NCBI RefSeq assembly: GCF_000621865.1 | Contig: NZ_KK211358.1 | Location: 198,847-256,152, forward strand | DNA from: Pseudobutyrivibrio sp. MD2005 | GTDB taxonomy: Bacteria > Bacillota > Clostridia > Lachnospirales > Lachnospiraceae | Direction: 5' to 3' | Length of the DNA stretch: 57,306 nucleotides | Shown here: positions 1 to 8,431 of the stretch, one piece after another | Numbering within the stretch: position 1 is the stretch's first letter | Layout: every line of letters starts with the position of its first letter | Notes under the pieces: model-generated | What the model was told of the DNA's origin: nothing | What the model saw: only the letters and a program-made list of their open reading frames with translations | The model's database searches: none | Made by a program: the position numbers and the translations under genes

Positions 1-17
1 GGTTAATAGTAGTCCGA

Positions 18-138
18 GAGTCCCGTTTGTAATACAAGACTCCCGTTTTGTAAGTGAAAATCTAGTTTTGTAAATGAGATTCCCACTTTGTAAATGAAAA
101 TCCCATTTTGTAAACGAGATTCCAGCTTTTTATTTTAT
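18..138. repeat. 20-bp direct-repeat array at left edge
   Basis: Four units with an exact 20-bp period start at about 39, 59, 79 and 99, with degenerate units on each side. The shared core is TTTTGTAAATGA preceded by TCCCA-like bases. Arrays of short repeats at transposon ends are typical of IS21-like and other elements whose transposase binds several subterminal sites, so this could be the end of an element lying left of the window. No gene is visible in 1-285. That assignment is inference; the periodicity is seen directly. Confidence 0.6.
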
Positions 139-278
139 ATTTGTCCATGTTATAATTCGTTCAGCAGATTTTATGTACAAAAACAAGAGATCAATTCTCG
201 CTCGAAACTTTTTGTATTCGGAGAATCCATCCCTGGTTCAGCAGATTTAGTTTTACTTCTGACGGCCTGTACATAAAT

Positions 279-1766
279 TAAACTGTTACTTTTTGAGAAG
301 TTTTGGCTTTAAGATTATGTTCTCGGCGGCAACCGGTGAACATCCTAGTTTCTTTAGCAAATCTTCTCCATAATAAAAGCTGAACACTTCGTATGGGCTA
401 CGGTCGTTCAGCTTTTTTCTTTTATAAGAGTTGATATGATTCATCATCAAAAAAATATCTTCCTGGGTTAGTTCATCAAAGCTTGTACCCTTTGGTAGAA
501 TTCTTCTTATCAATTCATGATTAACCTCACATGAACCTTTTTGGTAAGGGGCACTTGGGTCACAATAAAACACTCTAGTTCTAAGACAAGGGATACTTTT
601 TCTATATTCAATCTCCTTTGGATTAGAGAATTCGCTTCCATTGTCTGTGAGTATGACAGGAAAAAGTTGATTAAATGTAGCTTTTCCCAACACTTTATCA
701 ATGGCATTTATTATTCTTATCACCGAACCTGATGTATTAGCATCTCTTAGAAATGCAAGCATTAAACTGCTCTCTACAAAATGAAGTGTTAATAAACATT
801 TGCCACCAACCCTTCCAATAACAGTATCTAATTGTACTGTTGTTGCCTCAGGGTGTTCAGACATATATTTTAGATAATCCTGATAATTACGTCCTATCCT
901 ACAACCTCTATCAACCTTAAATTCAGCTTTTTTATATCTGGGACGATATTTTACCTTCCTTGGCAAATCAATGTTTCTAACATCAAAAAGCTGTGCGTCT
1001 ACATAGTTGTATAGAGTTTTTTCACTACACATCAAGTCATCAACATTATTTAGATAGATTTGGTGCAGTGATTGGCCATTTTTAACCAACGGGCTAATTA
1101 TTTCATTTATTCGAGCTATATCATCTTCATTAGACAGGATACCTGTCCTAGATTCTGAGATAATTGCATATGCTCTTTCATGCGCATCAGCTGGGTCATA
1201 TAATCGCTTCATCAAAGTGCATTTATCCAGTTCCGAGCATCCATTACACACATAGGGTGGTTTACTCTTAATGGAGCAAATATCTTCTTTAAAATCTGGG
1301 CAATGTAGTGTGCATTCGGAGCATAAACTACATTTATATGCAGATTTATGAGTACAATCATTACCACATAAATCTTTGGTTTTACAAGTAGACCTATGCT
1401 TACAAGGGTTATATGGATATCCTGGTCTGCCACTTTTCTTGTCATAGGAGTACTTTTTTATTTCCTTTGCTATTGTGGTGCGGTCTTTACCTAATTGCTT
1501 ACCAATCGCCCCAAAAGATGCATTGTCCTTAAGCATCTGAGCAATTATTAAACGATCTTCATATGATAAAAACTTTGACATATGGTGACTCCTTTCTAGC
1601 CGCCAGAAATCAAAGAATAACAAAAAAGAGACCAACCTTCCAGTCAGTCTCAAATATTTGTAAGAGAGAATCCATACCTCCCTCTTGCATCTCAAAATAT
1701 ATAGTTTTGGGAATCATCCGGGGTAAGAGGTATGGAATCTCGGATTACAATTGAGGTAACATTTTA
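279..1766 (-). mobile_element. IS30-family insertion sequence
   Basis: A single IS30-type transposase gene is bounded by short imperfect inverted ends: TAAACTGTTAC at 279-289, overlapping the transposase stop codon, and GTAACATTTTA at 1756-1766, matching at 10 of 11 positions. The match continues weakly outward, so the true termini may lie a few bases further out. No target duplication could be assigned. The element sits between the 20-bp repeat array and the end of the ICE transfer operon. Confidence 0.65.
286..1581 (-). CDS. IS30 family transposase
   Basis: The protein (431 aa from the chosen start) is a DDE transposase of the IS30 family. It opens with a helix-turn-helix region (YEDRLIIAQMLKDNASFGAIG) typical of IS30 N-termini. 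A cysteine-rich stretch at about residues 55-125 with many CxxC-like pairs probably binds zinc and is common in clostridial members. The catalytic core shows QLDTVIG, LTDNGSEFS and the glutamate in the GSCEVNHELIRR segment. The ATG at 1581 is chosen over an upstream in-frame start at 1695 because AAAGGAG lies just before it and homology begins at MSKFLSYEDR. The frame appears intact, so the element could be active. Confidence 0.9.
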   Translation of the reverse strand: MSKFLSYEDRLIIAQMLKDNASFGAIGKQLGKDRTTIAKEIKKYSYDKKSGRPGYPYNPCKHRSTCKTKDLCGNDCTHKSAYKCSLCSECTLHCPDFKEDICSIKSKPPYVCNGCSELDKCTLMKRLYDPADAHERAYAIISESRTGILSNEDDIARINEIISPLVKNGQSLHQIYLNNVDDLMCSEKTLYNYVDAQLFDVRNIDLPRKVKYRPRYKKAEFKVDRGCRIGRNYQDYLKYMSEHPEATTVQLDTVIGRVGGKCLLTLHFVESSLMLAFLRDANTSGSVIRIINAIDKVLGKATFNQLFPVILTDNGSEFSNPKEIEYRKSIPCLRTRVFYCDPSAPYQKGSCEVNHELIRRILPKGTSFDELTQEDIFLMMNHINSYKRKKLNDRSPYEVFSFYYGEDLLKKLGCSPVAAENIILKPKLLKK

Positions 1767-2188
1767 TCTCATCATCTCCAATATATTGTGATATATTGCA
1801 AGTATCCAATAAATGATTCTCTTCACTTATATCAAAATGAAATCCTCAAATGAACTCTTAATTTGAACTACCTTGAACTACCTTGAACTACCTTGAACTA
1901 TACAATACCAAAATTACTGTCCCATTATATGGACTCTCAGGCTATTTTTTGATTTTTTTGATTTTTTAACTTTTATCTATTGCCTCCGCTCTTCGCGCGG
2001 CACCATCTTTGATGGTGTTAGGGCGCGTCTTCGCAAAGTGGCGAGCAGTGCTTTTTTGTACAAAAAGCTACTATCCGCTCGTTGGTGGCACATCCCCAAT
2101 CCCCTTGAACAAGCTAATCGCTTGGCTACGCAATTCTTACGAATCGCTTTATTCTGCTGTTGGAATTTTCTTCAGAAATGAAAAAAGA
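1767..2188. other. Intergenic region between IS30 and relaxase gene
   Basis: No convincing gene is present. The left half is AT-rich and carries a 10-bp tandem repeat (1861-1900). The right half is distinctly more GC-rich and full of short hairpins: CACCATC-ttt-GATGGTG at 2001-2017 and a GCTTTTT/AAAAAGC palindrome around 2048-2068. Lying next to the relaxase gene at the end of the transfer operon, it is a reasonable place to look for the origin of transfer, but no known oriT sequence was recognised. Confidence 0.35.
1861..1900. repeat. 10-bp tandem repeat, four copies
   Basis: CCTTGAACTA is repeated three times exactly after one variant copy (ATTTGAACTA), a period of one DNA helical turn. 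Such phased repeats can bind a protein on one face of the helix. Function unknown. Confidence 0.7.
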
Positions 2189-2223
2189 GGGGAACCCATA
2201 AGTCTTAAACTTACAGATTCCCC
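2181..2223 (-). terminator. Intrinsic terminator after relaxase gene
   Basis: On the minus strand GGGGAA pairs with TTCCCC, with an inner TAAGT/ACTTA stem, followed by CTCTTTTTTC. It begins just after the relaxase stop codon and probably ends the long ICE transfer transcript. Confidence 0.7.
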
Positions 2224-2230
2224 ATTAGAA

Positions 2231-3664
2231 TTATCGAGTGATATTGTGTTTTCTGACACGTTCCTTCTTCTGCTCTTCATCACTTTTAAGGAACTGGTCG
2301 ATATCATATTTTGCTCTTTGAATCTCCTGCATATCTTTCTTAACCTGACGATATTCACCGTACAGCTTTTTCTTTTCTGCAAGGATCTCGACATACTCTG
2401 CACTGAGATCTTTTACCTTAGGAAGCTTCTTCAGATGAAGCTCATCAAAGGCATTCTTGGCAGCCTTATGAAGCAGGATTTCCTGTCTATGCTCTTCTAG
2501 AAACTTCTTGCTATATCCGCATTTACGATAATCCGCATATACGTCTTTGGTCTTGAAGTAATCAAAGATATGTTTCTTCAAAACCTGAATCTCAGCAAGT
2601 CGCTTCTCCTTTTCTTTGATGGAAGCTGATAATTTCGTAAATCGCTCTGTTGCCGTTTTCACATTTTTCTCCAGATCATCGTAGCTTCGGATGTCATGCT
2701 GTTTCAAATATAAAACTGCCTTGGCCACCTGCTTGGTATTAAAGTTTTTGGCGAAGCGAACATAATATTTTCCTTTGCCCTGAGCCAGTTTCTTTTGAAT
2801 ATCAATAAGAAGGTCAAACTCATGATCTTCCTTTTTCCGTTGGTAAGTCTTTGGCTGCTTTTCGGCTTTTTCATTATCGTAGAAAGCATGCTCCATCTCA
2901 CCAGCAAGAATCTTCTTAAGGTCATCTTCTGTATAACCATCACCCAGGGAACGTAGTCGAATGAACCTTTTCTGATCTTTTCCCTTTAGAGAAATATGCT
3001 TTCCACGCTTAATCTCGTATCCGGCATCTTCCAGTTTATAAAGCAGCTCATCAAAATCTTTTGCGCTGCCTTCCTTAAGAATCTGATCAATCGCATCTCT
3101 GATATCGTCTCGAAAGGATTTCTTTTCAGGATAGGTTGTTCGCTTAACACGCTCACTTGGCTTCTTCTTTTCTATGACAGACAGACCATGCTCAAGGCAG
3201 ATGATATCCGATAATCTCTGCAAGGCAAGACCAACAAAAAAGAAATCTCTAAACTTATGGGTGCAATCAAGACTCGTAGAATTAAAGATGATGTGATTAT
3301 GAATATGCGCCTTATCCGTATGAGTCGCTACGATAAAAGCATGATTGCCTTTGGTAAATCGCATGGCGGTTTCATAGCCTACCTGATTTGCTTCCTCCGG
3401 TGTGATTTCTCCCGGCTTAAAGGATTGCCTGATCTGATAAGCGATGATATTGCCTTTTGGGTGTCTTCCTGTCAGACGCTCATATTCTCTTTTCGAGAGC
3501 ATGAATTCTTCATCAACACTCTCAGCCTGGCAGGCGTAGGAACTGATGAATTGACCATTTTCGGTCTTCTCTCCATTCTTGGCATAATCTGTTCTGTCGC
3601 TAAGAGACTTCGCTACGCTTTTACCTTTATTCTGATGCATCGTGATAAGTCTTGTAGCCGCCAT
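2231..3664 (-). CDS. MobP-type relaxase
   Basis: A 477-aa conjugative relaxase that would nick one strand at oriT and stay covalently attached to the transferred end. The N-terminal half carries the metal-binding histidine motif HTDKAHIHNHIIFNS (about residues 138-152) and the SYACQ/RLTGRH context of the MobP3 group in Firmicute conjugative elements. The rest is charged and helical, with coiled-coil-like stretches towards the C-terminus. AAGGAGGTGA lies too close to an ATG at 3670, so the next ATG (3664, MAATRLI, the usual start of this family) is preferred. It is the last gene of the transfer operon and is followed by a terminator. Confidence 0.9.
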   Translation of the reverse strand: MAATRLITMHQNKGKSVAKSLSDRTDYAKNGEKTENGQFISSYACQAESVDEEFMLSKREYERLTGRHPKGNIIAYQIRQSFKPGEITPEEANQVGYETAMRFTKGNHAFIVATHTDKAHIHNHIIFNSTSLDCTHKFRDFFFVGLALQRLSDIICLEHGLSVIEKKKPSERVKRTTYPEKKSFRDDIRDAIDQILKEGSAKDFDELLYKLEDAGYEIKRGKHISLKGKDQKRFIRLRSLGDGYTEDDLKKILAGEMEHAFYDNEKAEKQPKTYQRKKEDHEFDLLIDIQKKLAQGKGKYYVRFAKNFNTKQVAKAVLYLKQHDIRSYDDLEKNVKTATERFTKLSASIKEKEKRLAEIQVLKKHIFDYFKTKDVYADYRKCGYSKKFLEEHRQEILLHKAAKNAFDELHLKKLPKVKDLSAEYVEILAEKKKLYGEYRQVKKDMQEIQRAKYDIDQFLKSDEEQKKERVRKHNITR

Positions 3665-3682
3665 ACGCATTCACCTCCTTCC

Positions 3683-4012
3683 CTAAATCGTAGACAGGCG
3701 CTTTAGTATTTCCTTCATCACTTTCCAAAGTTCTTCCTGATGAAGTCTGATATCATCGATATCTTCTTTGTAGATACTGCCGGTTTCATTTGCTTTCTTT
3801 GCATACTGATTCATATTGGAAGATGTGATGCCAAGAAGCCTTACAGCCTCTTTGACATCACTTAAATCCATCTGGATGAGATAACCATCAATCGCCATTT
3901 TGCGAAGATAAGCACTCTCATTTAAGATGCCGATTTCTTTCTCCCTGTCACGAATCAGTTTAGCTTCCTCAGGAGTTGCAAAGAAATGAAACTGCTCCGT
4001 TCTGTTATTCAT
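3683..4012 (-). CDS. MobC-like relaxosome accessory protein
   Basis: A 109-aa protein with the pattern of MobC/ribbon-helix-helix mobilisation proteins: an N-terminal 'FFATPEEAKLI' strand-helix, the 'NESAYLRKMAIDG' helix, and an 'LLGITSSNMNQYAKKANETG' segment typical of bacterial mobilisation protein MobC. Such proteins bind oriT and help the relaxase melt and nick it. Start at MNNRTEQF because GGGAG lies 8 nt upstream. It directly precedes the relaxase gene, as expected for a relaxosome pair. Confidence 0.85.
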   Translation of the reverse strand: MNNRTEQFHFFATPEEAKLIRDREKEIGILNESAYLRKMAIDGYLIQMDLSDVKEAVRLLGITSSNMNQYAKKANETGSIYKEDIDDIRLHQEELWKVMKEILKRLSTI

Positions 4013-4014
4013 GA

Positions 4015-4389
4015 TTACATCTCCCTGCAGGGACAAATCACAGGAGTCTTCTTCTCAGGTTCCGGTATTGGAGCCAGCTTCACTTTTTCCTGCTGCTCTT
4101 TTATCTTCTCCATCACAGAAGCCTTGGTATCTGCAATAATATCCTCCTGATCTGCCTTTTCATTGATTTCTGCAAAATCCGGCACAGGAGCTGCAGGCAT
4201 ATTATTGATGATTCCGTCAAATGAATTATCATTCTGCTCCACCATATCCTCGATACCACGCATATGATTTCTACTAATGGATGGACCAGCTCCGACATCC
4301 TCTATCGGATCAATGGACTCAGGAATCTGTTCCTCTACTGCATTGCCTGTGACTTCATCCCATTTTCTGATTTTTTTCATCTTTGCCAT
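4015..4389 (-). CDS. Conserved ICE protein of unknown function
   Basis: A 124-aa acidic, low-complexity protein with no recognisable domain; it begins MAKMKKIRKWDEV and ends in PVICPCREM. Its start overlaps the last codons of topB (AAAGGAG 7 nt upstream of the ATG at 4389), and its stop lies just before the mobC start, so the three genes are translationally packed. The position between topB and mobC suggests a DNA-processing accessory role, but nothing in the sequence proves it. Confidence 0.7.
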   Translation of the reverse strand: MAKMKKIRKWDEVTGNAVEEQIPESIDPIEDVGAGPSISRNHMRGIEDMVEQNDNSFDGIINNMPAAPVPDFAEINEKADQEDIIADTKASVMEKIKEQQEKVKLAPIPEPEKKTPVICPCREM

Positions 4390-6263
4390 CTGGACGCTCC
4401 TTTCTTTGGATACTTTTTATACTGTTTGTACTGACGAGGTGGAAAGAGTTTATCTGCACCCTTTACAGGCTCATAGGTCTCAATCAGATCAACAATCATA
4501 TCCTTGATTTCAGCCATAAAGTCTTCCGATGCAATATCCTGTTTTTCCACTTCCAGAAGTTTCTGCTCCCACTCAGCTGTCATAGATGCCGACTGAATCT
4601 GTTCCGGCATGACAGTAATAAGAGAAATTCCCTTTTCTGTTGGAACCAGATACTTTGTTTTCTTACTGCCCTGTCTTTCTACAAAACCGATACGAACCAG
4701 CTTTTCAATAGCACCGGCTCTTGTTGCTGGAGTACCAAGTCCTTTACGCTCTACCTCATCCGGCATATCTTTAGCACCGGCTGATTCCATAGCTGAAAGA
4801 AGTGAGTCTTCGGTATATCGTTTCTTAGGTGTAGTCTTTCCTTCCTTTACCTTAGGATCTCTGGCAGGAAGCTCACGACCTTCTGATAAAAGAGAAGCAT
4901 CCGCTTCCAGGATTTCCAGAATGCCATGTGAACCACCATCATCTTTTTTACCAGAGTCCTCTTCCTCCTCGTCCTGCTTTTTTCCAAGAATCCAATCTTC
5001 CAATAGATGCCAGCCAGGACTTGTGATGCACTTACTCTTTGCCTTAAAAACTTCACCGGCACATTCTACTTCCAGGGCATATTCTGTAATCTCAGCCGAA
5101 TCTCCAACAGAAGAAAGAAGCCTTGCGGTTACAAGACCAAGAATCTTTTGTTCACCGGATGGGATTTCTGAGTAATCAGCATCTGAAACATTTTCTGTAG
5201 GAATAATCGCGTGGTGATCTGATACTTTGCTGCTGTTTAGAACCTGCTTTGTAGAAATAGGAACCATCTTCGTATATCCGTATTTATCTTTCATCAGGCA
5301 GCAAAGACGAGCTGTACTGTCATCCATATCATCTGTTAAGTATCTGCTGTCTGTTCTTGGATAAGTAACAAGCTTCTTCTCATATAGACTCTGGGTATAG
5401 TCGAGAGTCTGCTGAGCGGTAAAGCCATAATACTTATTAGCATCCCTCTGAAGACTTGTAAGGTCATAAAGAAGTGGTGGCTTCTCAGTTTTCGTAGTGG
5501 TCTCCATTTTAGAAATTTTCGCCTTATCAGCTGCATTGATTTTCTCTACAAGTTCATCTGCCTCCTGCTTACGTTTAAAGCGTTTTGAGGTAACTGCAAC
5601 ACCGGATACCAGCATCTGAACGGTATAGAAGTTTTCAGGCTTAAAGCCTTTAATCTCAGCTTCACGCTCTACAATCATTGCAAGTGTAGGAGTCATAACA
5701 CGTCCAACATTTAAAGTCTGACCATAAACTGTAGAAAAGAATCTTGTAGCATTTATACCTACAAGCCAGTCGGCACGTTCACGACAAAGAGCAGCTTCAT
5801 AAAGATCATCATAGTCAACACTTGGACTCAAATTCTCAAAGCCTTCCTTGATTGCTTTATCTTCCATGGATGAAATCCAAAGTCTCTCAAAAGGCTTTTT
5901 ACATCCTGCCTGCTTATAAACAAGACGAAAGATAAGCTCTCCTTCACGCCCTGCATCAGTTGCTTCTACAAGGCTTTCTACATCAGAACGCTTCATGAGA
6001 TCCTTTAAAACCTGAAACTGCTTTTTCGTGGAAGCTGTTACCTGATATGAAAATGGCGCAGGGAAAATCGGTAAATCTTCCTTGCGCCACTTCTTGTATT
6101 TCTCATCATAATGTTCCGGGTTCGCCAACTCGATTAGATGTCCTACGCACCAGCTGACAATATAACCATTGCCTTCCAGGTAGCCATCTTTTTTCTGATT
6201 TGCTCCAATGACTTTCGCCAGGGACTGGGCTACCGAAGGCTTCTCTGCAATCACTAATTTCAA
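4377..6263 (-). CDS. topB: DNA topoisomerase III
   Basis: A type IA topoisomerase of 628 aa that relaxes or decatenates DNA through a transient 5'-phosphotyrosine link; ICE-borne copies probably help handle DNA during transfer and replication. The Toprim domain starts with KLVIAEKPSVAQSLA and contains DAGREGELIF. The catalytic tyrosine sits in LVTYPRTDSRYL, and GLGTPATRAGAIEKL is a conserved type IA motif. No zinc-finger tail follows. The start is a TTG at 6263, preceded by TTAGGAGGTGTAATT and matching where homologues begin; an upstream in-frame ATG at 6308 lacks support. The 3' end overlaps the next gene. Confidence 0.93.
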   Translation of the reverse strand: MKLVIAEKPSVAQSLAKVIGANQKKDGYLEGNGYIVSWCVGHLIELANPEHYDEKYKKWRKEDLPIFPAPFSYQVTASTKKQFQVLKDLMKRSDVESLVEATDAGREGELIFRLVYKQAGCKKPFERLWISSMEDKAIKEGFENLSPSVDYDDLYEAALCRERADWLVGINATRFFSTVYGQTLNVGRVMTPTLAMIVEREAEIKGFKPENFYTVQMLVSGVAVTSKRFKRKQEADELVEKINAADKAKISKMETTTKTEKPPLLYDLTSLQRDANKYYGFTAQQTLDYTQSLYEKKLVTYPRTDSRYLTDDMDDSTARLCCLMKDKYGYTKMVPISTKQVLNSSKVSDHHAIIPTENVSDADYSEIPSGEQKILGLVTARLLSSVGDSAEITEYALEVECAGEVFKAKSKCITSPGWHLLEDWILGKKQDEEEEDSGKKDDGGSHGILEILEADASLLSEGRELPARDPKVKEGKTTPKKRYTEDSLLSAMESAGAKDMPDEVERKGLGTPATRAGAIEKLVRIGFVERQGSKKTKYLVPTEKGISLITVMPEQIQSASMTAEWEQKLLEVEKQDIASEDFMAEIKDMIVDLIETYEPVKGADKLFPPRQYKQYKKYPKKGASRWQR

Positions 6264-6281
6264 AATTACACCTCCTAATAA

Positions 6282-6315
6282 TAAAATAAGCGCCTTGGAT
6301 TTCTCCAAGACGCCC
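6282..6315 (-). terminator. Hairpin between XRE regulator gene and topB
   Basis: On the minus strand GGCGTCTTGG-agaaat-CCAAGGCGC is followed by TTATTTTATTATT. It could end the regulator transcript or act as a leaky attenuator before topB, whose ribosome site follows within about 20 nt. Confidence 0.6.
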
Positions 6316-6329
6316 TACCAGCAATACTA

Positions 6330-6815
6330 TTATTCTATTCCGAATTTCTTTTTCCAATTTTGTCTATCCTGTGCATACCTAACAATAGTCTGCTCAACAT
6401 AGTTTCTATACAAACCACGTTTAGGATAAACAACATCGGTGTTCCAACACTCTGTGAGCTTGGTTATTATTTCATCTGAAATACTCAACTTAGGTAAACT
6501 TATTCCATTAGGTTCACTATCGTGAATCTCCCCTATCGCATTACGATTAAGCTGAAAAAGCTCACTTAACATTTCATCCATGTAAATAGAGTTTGTAGTC
6601 ATTTCTTTTTTTCCTCCATAATATAAGTTGTAAGGAGTAACATCGAAAATATCTGCCAATATCATTAGATTATGAAGTGAAGGATCATGACCGTCACGAT
6701 TCTGCTCATAGTTGCGAATTGTTCCTTCTGGAATATCAGAAATCTGTGCTAATTGCTTCTGAGTCATACCTCTATCTTTTCGTAATCTCTTTAAATTTTC
6801 AGCAAATAATTCCAT
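6330..6815 (-). CDS. XRE-family transcriptional regulator
   Basis: A 161-aa protein with an N-terminal Cro/C1-type helix-turn-helix (residues 6-60; RKDRGMTQKQLAQISDIPEGTIRNYEQ) and a C-terminal region of about 90 aa with no known domain, rich in aromatic and charged residues. It lies between the ArdC-like gene and topB. GGAGG stands 9 nt before the ATG. A TATAAT box at 6850-6855, about 35 nt upstream, may be its own promoter although no good -35 hexamer goes with it. It may control part of the transfer operon; the target is unknown. Confidence 0.85.
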   Translation of the reverse strand: MELFAENLKRLRKDRGMTQKQLAQISDIPEGTIRNYEQNRDGHDPSLHNLMILADIFDVTPYNLYYGGKKEMTTNSIYMDEMLSELFQLNRNAIGEIHDSEPNGISLPKLSISDEIITKLTECWNTDVVYPKRGLYRNYVEQTIVRYAQDRQNWKKKFGIE

Positions 6816-6893
6816 GTCCCTACCTCCAAATTAATTATGGCATGGTCTTATTATAAATCATATGCGCAAAAGCGCGTAGTCGGAATATTTATT

Positions 6894-8228
6894 TCATATA
6901 GCGACTTCCTCCTTCCTCTTTGCTGCCTTAGCTTTTTTAGGTTTAGCATCTTTTGTCTTCTCCTTCAGTTTCTTGGATACAGACTCACTTTTCTCAACCC
7001 CTTCAAGTTCAGGCAAAATCTTTGCAATTTCATCTGCTGCCTTTACAACCAGAGGATGTCCTGCCAGATCAGGAAGGATATCTTTCATCTCCTGCATATT
7101 CAATCTGTTGCCAACAACAAGGTCATATTCATTAGCAAGAAGCTGATCATCATTAATGACAAAACCGATGGTCTTTACACCATTCATCCTGTCAGACGGA
7201 ATAGAGTTATAAATATCTACTGCCTGCTGCAAGGTTAGGTTCTCATGGAATTCACCCATGGAATGAAACTCACCACACTCAGCTACATAGAAACTGATAG
7301 GTTCCTTCTCAGCTGTAAGCTCCAGCACCTTCTCATCAATCTTCGTAATGAGATCAGCTGCTGCCTCACGAATCGTATTAAGCGACTCTTTTAATTCAGG
7401 AGTCTCTTTTCCCTGAGACCAAGTTGCCACATAAGCAAAACTGTAATCAGAAGTATCAATGCCATAATGCTGACACACGGTATAGGCAACGCTCTCAGCT
7501 TCAACCTCTTTGCTGTTTTTGGACTGCTTGTTATCTTTCTGGGCTTCCAGGTTATGAAGCTTGGCGTGAGCCATTTCATGAATTGCAGTCTTTACTGTCT
7601 GAATCTCACTCATGCCTTTATTGATAGCAATGCGATTATCTTCAACATGAAAATATCCCTTGGCACCGGACTTGATATCCTCAAATCCGATAGGTACAGG
7701 ACTTGCTGCATTGATTGCTTCAAAGAATGTCTGATATCCTTCCACACTTCCGGTAAGCTCATCTACACCGATGGATGGAAGTGGTTCACCTTCTGTCTGA
7801 GAGATATCAAAAGTACTCACAGGCTTAAATGCCGTAAGATTGATCTCCACTTTCTCCTTTACAGCTTCGCCATCTTTATCAAGAATGACTTTGCCGGCCT
7901 CATCAAGTTTTTCCTGTTCTTTTTCCAACTTAAAAGGAGCCGGAGCAAGGATACGGATTCCCTTCTCACCCTTCTTTACAAAGCGTCCCATCTTCTTCCA
8001 TCCGGTATAGGATTGAACAAGCGTTGCGTCAGGCTTTTGCATCATAATGAGGATATTGTTATTCACCGAGTAATGCGGAAACTTCGCCATGGTATCCAGT
8101 AGGTTTTGAAACTGCTCTGAGCCAAAGACATCCTGCACACCCTTTTCCAGCTTCTCTGTAATATCCTTCATTTCAGCTTTTCGCTGCTCAGCTGCCTTCT
8201 CAGGATCAAAATTTGTGGTTTTACCCAT
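6894..8228 (-). CDS. ArdC-like ssDNA-binding / zinc metallopeptidase-domain protein
   Basis: A 444-aa protein. The N-terminal part (about residues 10-130, with YSVNNNILIMMQKPDATLVQSYTGWKKMGR) matches the ArdC-type single-strand-DNA-binding domain of plasmid and ICE antirestriction proteins. It is followed by an ImmA/IrrE-type metallopeptidase motif, TAIHEMAHAKLH (HExxH). The C-terminal part contains a YVAECGEFHSMGEFHENLTLQQA segment typical of LtrC/ArdC-like ICE proteins, and a very basic Lys/Ala tail. A likely role is protection of the entering single strand or of its re-establishment. The start overlaps the end of the preceding 48-aa ORF, indicating translational coupling. Confidence 0.8.
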   Translation of the reverse strand: MGKTTNFDPEKAAEQRKAEMKDITEKLEKGVQDVFGSEQFQNLLDTMAKFPHYSVNNNILIMMQKPDATLVQSYTGWKKMGRFVKKGEKGIRILAPAPFKLEKEQEKLDEAGKVILDKDGEAVKEKVEINLTAFKPVSTFDISQTEGEPLPSIGVDELTGSVEGYQTFFEAINAASPVPIGFEDIKSGAKGYFHVEDNRIAINKGMSEIQTVKTAIHEMAHAKLHNLEAQKDNKQSKNSKEVEAESVAYTVCQHYGIDTSDYSFAYVATWSQGKETPELKESLNTIREAAADLITKIDEKVLELTAEKEPISFYVAECGEFHSMGEFHENLTLQQAVDIYNSIPSDRMNGVKTIGFVINDDQLLANEYDLVVGNRLNMQEMKDILPDLAGHPLVVKAADEIAKILPELEGVEKSESVSKKLKEKTKDAKPKKAKAAKRKEEVAI

Positions 8229-8367
8229 TCTCCCTCACCTCCTTCTTGTACTGATTCAGTTTCCTGGTAAGAGACTTTTCCTTTTCGATTTTTCTACGTT
8301 TCTCATGCTTGGCTTTCAGCTGTTCCAAGCCGTCTACGTAACCCATATATCTTGATTTTCTTGCCAT
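8221..8367 (-). CDS. Small basic ICE protein
   Basis: A 48-aa, strongly basic protein (MARKSRYMGYVDGLEQLKA start), probably helical, with no known domain. An upstream in-frame ATG (8415) is rejected because GGAGGG lies 7 nt before the ATG at 8367. The stop overlaps the start of the ArdC-like gene by 8 nt. The charge would suit a nucleic-acid-binding helper, but this is only a guess. Confidence 0.65.
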   Translation of the reverse strand: MARKSRYMGYVDGLEQLKAKHEKRRKIEKEKSLTRKLNQYKKEVRENG

Positions 8368-8390
8368 AATCTGCCCTCCAAAACAAACCA

Positions 8391-8412
8391 GGGCAGCCCT
8401 TTTGGACTGCCC
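8391..8412 (-). terminator. GC-rich hairpin, terminator or attenuator
   Basis: GGGCAGTCC-aaaa-GGGCTGCCC on the minus strand, followed by TGGTTTGTTTT. The U-run is weak, so partial read-through into the downstream genes is likely. Confidence 0.5.
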
Positions 8413-8431
8413 CATGTAATCAATTATTCAA

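Noticed and set aside
94-276. 60-codon plus-strand ORF at the left edge
   Set aside because: It begins inside the 20-bp repeat array, lacks a ribosome site and encodes no recognisable protein.
2009-2500. 163-codon plus-strand ORF overlapping the end of the relaxase gene
   Set aside because: It lies opposite the relaxase coding region and the terminator; composition is that of an antisense shadow.
4609-5175. 188-codon plus-strand ORF inside topB
   Set aside because: Antisense shadow of a clear topoisomerase gene; no ribosome site or known domain.
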